Assembly (NCBI RefSeq): GCF_029533155.1
Contig: NZ_JAIZDB010000003.1
Location: forward strand, 60,168-124,167
Length of the DNA stretch: 64,000 bases
Reading direction: 5' to 3'
DNA from: Psychrobacillus antarcticus
Lineage (GTDB): Bacteria; Bacillota; Bacilli; Bacillales_A; Planococcaceae
Numbering within the stretch: the stretch's first letter is position 1; every line of letters starts with the position of its first letter. Position numbers and translations under genes: made by a program. This document shows positions 61,108 to 64,000 of the stretch, in pieces. The notes beneath the pieces were generated by a model that did not search any database, had not been told where the DNA came from, and saw only the letters and a program-made list of their open reading frames with translations.

Positions 61108-62424
61108 TCAATTAATAAGTTTGAGGTTAATATTTACAATAAAATTTATAATTCTATCATTACATTCAAGTAAATTGAATCCTTTCTCTTTAGAACTAGA
61201 ATTTAAAACTTCACTCAGATGTGTCATAAACACTCCTTTCGGAAAGACGCTAAACTGTTCATTTACACATTCAAAATCATAAGATTTGGACATTTGTTTA
61301 CGTGATTCAATCTCCGAAAACGAATTCATTCCTTCACATTCCATTTTCCAAAAGATGAAAGCAAGGGCATGAGGGCAAACATGCCCGTCAAATCTTGCTC
61401 TGTTGAAAATTTTAATACATTTATGGTGATCTTTTATGACTTTTCGCAATATATAACGAGTTATTGATTTGTATATAGTTCGTGTTTGCTTATATACTTC
61501 AAAAAAAATGCTATCCAATTGATCGCTTTCTTCGAATTCAAAGTGTGTAAATCGATACGAAAAAACCTCCTTATATGCTTCTTGTAAAGGAAGATAATTG
61601 CTTTTCATTTCAAATATATTTTGTTGGGATGTTATTTTTACAGTATTACTATTTTCCTGTTCTTTGTTTAAAGCAGCAATAAATAATTCAGCTACTTCTG
61701 GATAATAATCTATTTCATTTTTATTCATTCTAAAATCTTTAGTGTATTGGTTTAGAGGATAAATAAAACTATATTTATGAGTTGCTACTTTATCTAATTC
61801 TAACCAAGATGCAATAATTCTTTCTTTAGGAATTGGTTGAAACTGCCACGATTTGAACACCGTCTTAATATGATCTGAAACAAGAAAAGAGTATCCACAA
61901 CTACAATGAAAGGCAGTAGTCTTCCCTTTGTTGATAATATATTCGGGCATCATCTTATTACAGTTTATACATTCATTCAATAATTTTTGATTCGGATGAA
62001 ATGCACAATAATCAAAGAATTTGATTTGGTGAAAAATACTATGAAAACCAGATTTTAAGCAGTCGGGGCAATTAATATGCTCGTTATACCCATTTGCAAC
62101 TGCTATGACAGTAACTTCCCCCATGTTTTTCATTAGAAACCTAGGGTCCTTGTAAACTGAAACAGGTATTTTTGCTTCGCCATCAGAATTTGTTAATTCT
62201 GTTCCGATTATCTCACCTAATGAATTTATTACAATAATTCGAGAATTACTAATTGGTGTACCATGTTCTTCAAAAGTTGTTGTTACTTTAGCAGATAATG
62301 TCGCTAATACTGTGTTTTCATTTGTCTCTGCAAACTTTGCTTTTGTTGAACTTTCCCAATTTACATAAAACACCGTTGTTAGACTTAATAGCAATAGTAA
62401 AAAAATTACTGATATTTTTTTCAT
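61108..62424 (-). CDS. Chimeric ORF: secreted-protein N-terminus fused to TniQ/TnsD-like zinc-finger fragment
   Basis: 438 residues. Residues 1-118 are a signal peptide plus a beta-sandwich (GTPISNSRIIVINSLGEIIG, GEVTVIAVANGYNEHIN), the start of an exported protein. From residue 119 the sequence changes abruptly to CPDCLKSGFHSIFHQIKFF, CAFHPNQKLLNECINC and HCSCGYSF: the CxxC, HxxxHQ, CxxH, CxxC, CxCG pattern of TniQ/TnsD transposon target-selection proteins. The remaining 250 residues are helical. A joining event at about 62070 is implied. Unlikely to be functional as either part. Confidence 0.65.
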   Translation of the reverse strand: MKKISVIFLLLLLSLTTVFYVNWESSTKAKFAETNENTVLATLSAKVTTTFEEHGTPISNSRIIVINSLGEIIGTELTNSDGEAKIPVSVYKDPRFLMKNMGEVTVIAVANGYNEHINCPDCLKSGFHSIFHQIKFFDYCAFHPNQKLLNECINCNKMMPEYIINKGKTTAFHCSCGYSFLVSDHIKTVFKSWQFQPIPKERIIASWLELDKVATHKYSFIYPLNQYTKDFRMNKNEIDYYPEVAELFIAALNKEQENSNTVKITSQQNIFEMKSNYLPLQEAYKEVFSYRFTHFEFEESDQLDSIFFEVYKQTRTIYKSITRYILRKVIKDHHKCIKIFNRARFDGHVCPHALAFIFWKMECEGMNSFSEIESRKQMSKSYDFECVNEQFSVFPKGVFMTHLSEVLNSSSKEKGFNLLECNDRIINFIVNINLKLIN

Positions 62425-62475
62425 CTAATCACCTACCTAATTTTAAGTAGTATTTCCTTGTGATAAGACATTATT

Positions 62476-62510
62476 CTTATTGAACTAAACTGCCGCGTTA
62501 GTTCAATAAG
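62476..62510. terminator. Stem-loop between chimeric ORF and peptidase
   Basis: 13-bp perfect stem CTTATTGAACTAA / TTAGTTCAATAAG with a 9-base loop. No strong T tract. This hairpin type is common at gene ends in Bacillaceae. Confidence 0.55.
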
Positions 62511-62564
62511 GTATTCTCATTTAAACTCCATTTATATTAGTTTACAGAGGTTGAAAAAGTTCGA

Positions 62565-64000
62565 TTAAAAGAATTGTGTTATAAAGTAAATCGGATTTAA
62601 ATGTTCTCCCGTAGCCTTTTTTATTTTTTCATTCCAATGTAATGAAGCTCCATATTTAAAAAAATTTTCTTTTAAATAATTTCCAACTTCTGGTTTGAAT
62701 AGGTCAGAAGAAATATTGTTTTCTATATAATTCTGAAGTTGTGATGCCGTTAATTCACCTAATAGATAGTCCTGATAAGAGACTGGTGCTAAAGAAAAAT
62801 GCATTTTTGATGCCCAATCGGGATAACTTGTATCTTCTGGAGGATTTATAAACTGAATTTCTTCCACAATACTCCACCATAATTTATTTAAATCCTGGTC
62901 GGGATTTTCGTATAATTCTCTTTCGAAATAGCCAAAAGTTATTATCCATCTTGCAAAGACTAACATTTGACGTTGTAGCATCTTTTCAACAGCAAGGACT
63001 TCATGACTTAATTGCCCTTCTTTCAAGTCCAGAAAATGTATTTGCCAGTCCAAAGTTTTATTCATGCGTCCAAAAAACAATGCAATGGCTTCAGTAGTTA
63101 ACGAGTGTGAATGGCAACGTAAAATGAAAGGTAAATTATTATCAATATACTTAAAATATGCAGCATGACCGAACTCGTGTAGTAGAGCAGTTGCCCAAAA
63201 TACACTTTCATCAATGTTCACTAAAACTCTTATATCCCCTTTACGGTCAACATCTGTACAAAATCCGAATGGGTTTTTATTCTCACGAGGATACAAATCG
63301 CTCCTTTGAAGAATGTCTTCAATATCTAATCCCATTGCTTTAAATGTATTAGTGACAATCTTCTCTAAATCTTTACCATCATAAAACTTGTCTAAATTGA
63401 CTCCACTAACTGGAGGGGCTTCTTGAAAAAATGGGTCGACATAATGCCAAGGACGAAGTTCTTCTATTTTAATATTCATTTTTTCTGCCCGTTCTTCGTC
63501 TATTTCATCTTTAATTTTACGAAAAGGTTCATCTGAAAGATATTTTAATTGTTTAAATGTATTAAAAACAGTGTCGATATCCAATTCTTGGGTTTTTAAA
63601 CTCATTTGATAAAAATTATCAAACCCCAAAGCTTGTGCATTTTGATTCCTTCTATGTACTAATTTCAAAAGATTATTTTCAATTTTCTTTCCGACTTGTT
63701 TACTTGCAAGCCAAGCTTCTTTTCTTTGTTCATTATGATTACTGTTTTTAAGAATATCCAGTAACTCGTTGTTTGTTACTTCTTTTCCTTCTAATATAGG
63801 TCTATAAGTATTAAATATATGTGAAATTTCTTTTTCAAGTTCTAAGGTTTTAAGCACTACACTGTTATCAAGTTGATTTTTAATTATTTTATTATATAAG
63901 TCGTCTAATTGGCGTACCTGAATGGGAGTAAGATTTTTCTCTTCTCTAAAAGACAATAACTTTTTAAATGTTTCTTGCTTAGAAAAATTAGCGAAATAAT
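62565..64000 (-). CDS. M3-type zinc metallopeptidase (5' part outside window)
   Basis: At least 478 codons, open to the right edge, so the N-terminus is missing. The zinc site is LLHEFGHAAYFKYI (HExxH), with a downstream Glu in SLTTEAIALFFGRM. The upstream helical region (LELEKEISHIFNTYRPILEG and KEAWLASKQVGKKI) and the end AGEHLNP-like KATGEHLNPIYFITQFF match oligoendopeptidase/peptidyl-dipeptidase-type M3 enzymes. It cleaves short peptides in the cytoplasm. A TTG at 63956 could pass for a start but the frame continues upstream with similar-looking protein (FSKQETFKKLLS), so I treat it as partial. Confidence 0.88.
   Translation of the reverse strand, partial: YFANFSKQETFKKLLSFREEKNLTPIQVRQLDDLYNKIIKNQLDNSVVLKTLELEKEISHIFNTYRPILEGKEVTNNELLDILKNSNHNEQRKEAWLASKQVGKKIENNLLKLVHRRNQNAQALGFDNFYQMSLKTQELDIDTVFNTFKQLKYLSDEPFRKIKDEIDEERAEKMNIKIEELRPWHYVDPFFQEAPPVSGVNLDKFYDGKDLEKIVTNTFKAMGLDIEDILQRSDLYPRENKNPFGFCTDVDRKGDIRVLVNIDESVFWATALLHEFGHAAYFKYIDNNLPFILRCHSHSLTTEAIALFFGRMNKTLDWQIHFLDLKEGQLSHEVLAVEKMLQRQMLVFARWIITFGYFERELYENPDQDLNKLWWSIVEEIQFINPPEDTSYPDWASKMHFSLAPVSYQDYLLGELTASQLQNYIENNISSDLFKPEVGNYLKENFFKYGASLHWNEKIKKATGEHLNPIYFITQFF

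Overview
The window looks like chromosomal DNA of a low-GC, Gram-positive, endospore-forming member of the Bacillales. Strong AGGAGG-type ribosome binding sites, frequent TTG and GTG starts, an S-box and a T-box leader, a GerA-type germinant-receptor operon, a Spo0M-like protein, a YkpA-type ABC-F ATPase and an RNase J all fit. Overall style suggests the Planococcaceae/Caryophanaceae (Psychrobacillus- or Lysinibacillus-like), but the genus is inference only.

Layout. 0-9 kb: small membrane and hypothetical genes, a TPR protein, the ABC-F ATPase YkpA, a secreted SbsC/NTF2-like protein and a membrane M48 protease fused to ankyrin repeats. 9-17 kb: MsrA, an LCP wall-polymer ligase with an AI-2E-family exporter and a Spo0M-like protein, a small lipoprotein, a second ABC-F ATPase behind a short ORF plus terminator, and a dCache chemoreceptor. 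17-25 kb: SAM-I riboswitch and metA, a polysaccharide deacetylase, an epimerase pseudogene, a lipoprotein that seems to start on ATT, an aldo/keto reductase divergent from a DinB/GrpB/phosphatase run, and a 31-residue Hol-Tox type I toxin. 25-30 kb: a Trp-specific T-box and trpDCFBA without trpE or trpG. 30-36 kb: an LmrA/LmrB-like TetR/MFS pair with matching operators, acetyltransferase and kinase genes, a broken small membrane gene and a DUF4097 protein. 36-43.5 kb: YitT, a four-gene germinant-receptor operon (A-C-D-B), a frameshifted coiled-coil gene, a Xer-type recombinase and an SPP1-type holin.

43.5-53.7 kb: a self-contained maltodextrin module: cyclomaltodextrinase divergent from mdxEFG, a membrane-anchored amylase, an oligo-1,6-glucosidase and a LacI/MalR regulator, with LacI-type operators and a cre site in the divergent promoter. 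The module lies between two near-identical 32-bp direct repeats whose right halves match the Bacillus dif XerD arm. This is the most intriguing feature of the window, together with the end region.

53.7-64 kb: acetyltransferases, an RNase J, tRNA-Asn, a SulP transporter with a universal stress protein, a serine-recombinase-like protein lacking its catalytic serine, a tandem ribbon-helix-helix protein, and then what looks like a decayed Tn7-like element. That element consists of an array of 18-bp TGTACA/GACA repeats and a TniQ/TnsD-like zinc-finger fragment fused in frame to the N-terminus of an unrelated secreted protein. A partial M3-type metallopeptidase runs off the right edge.
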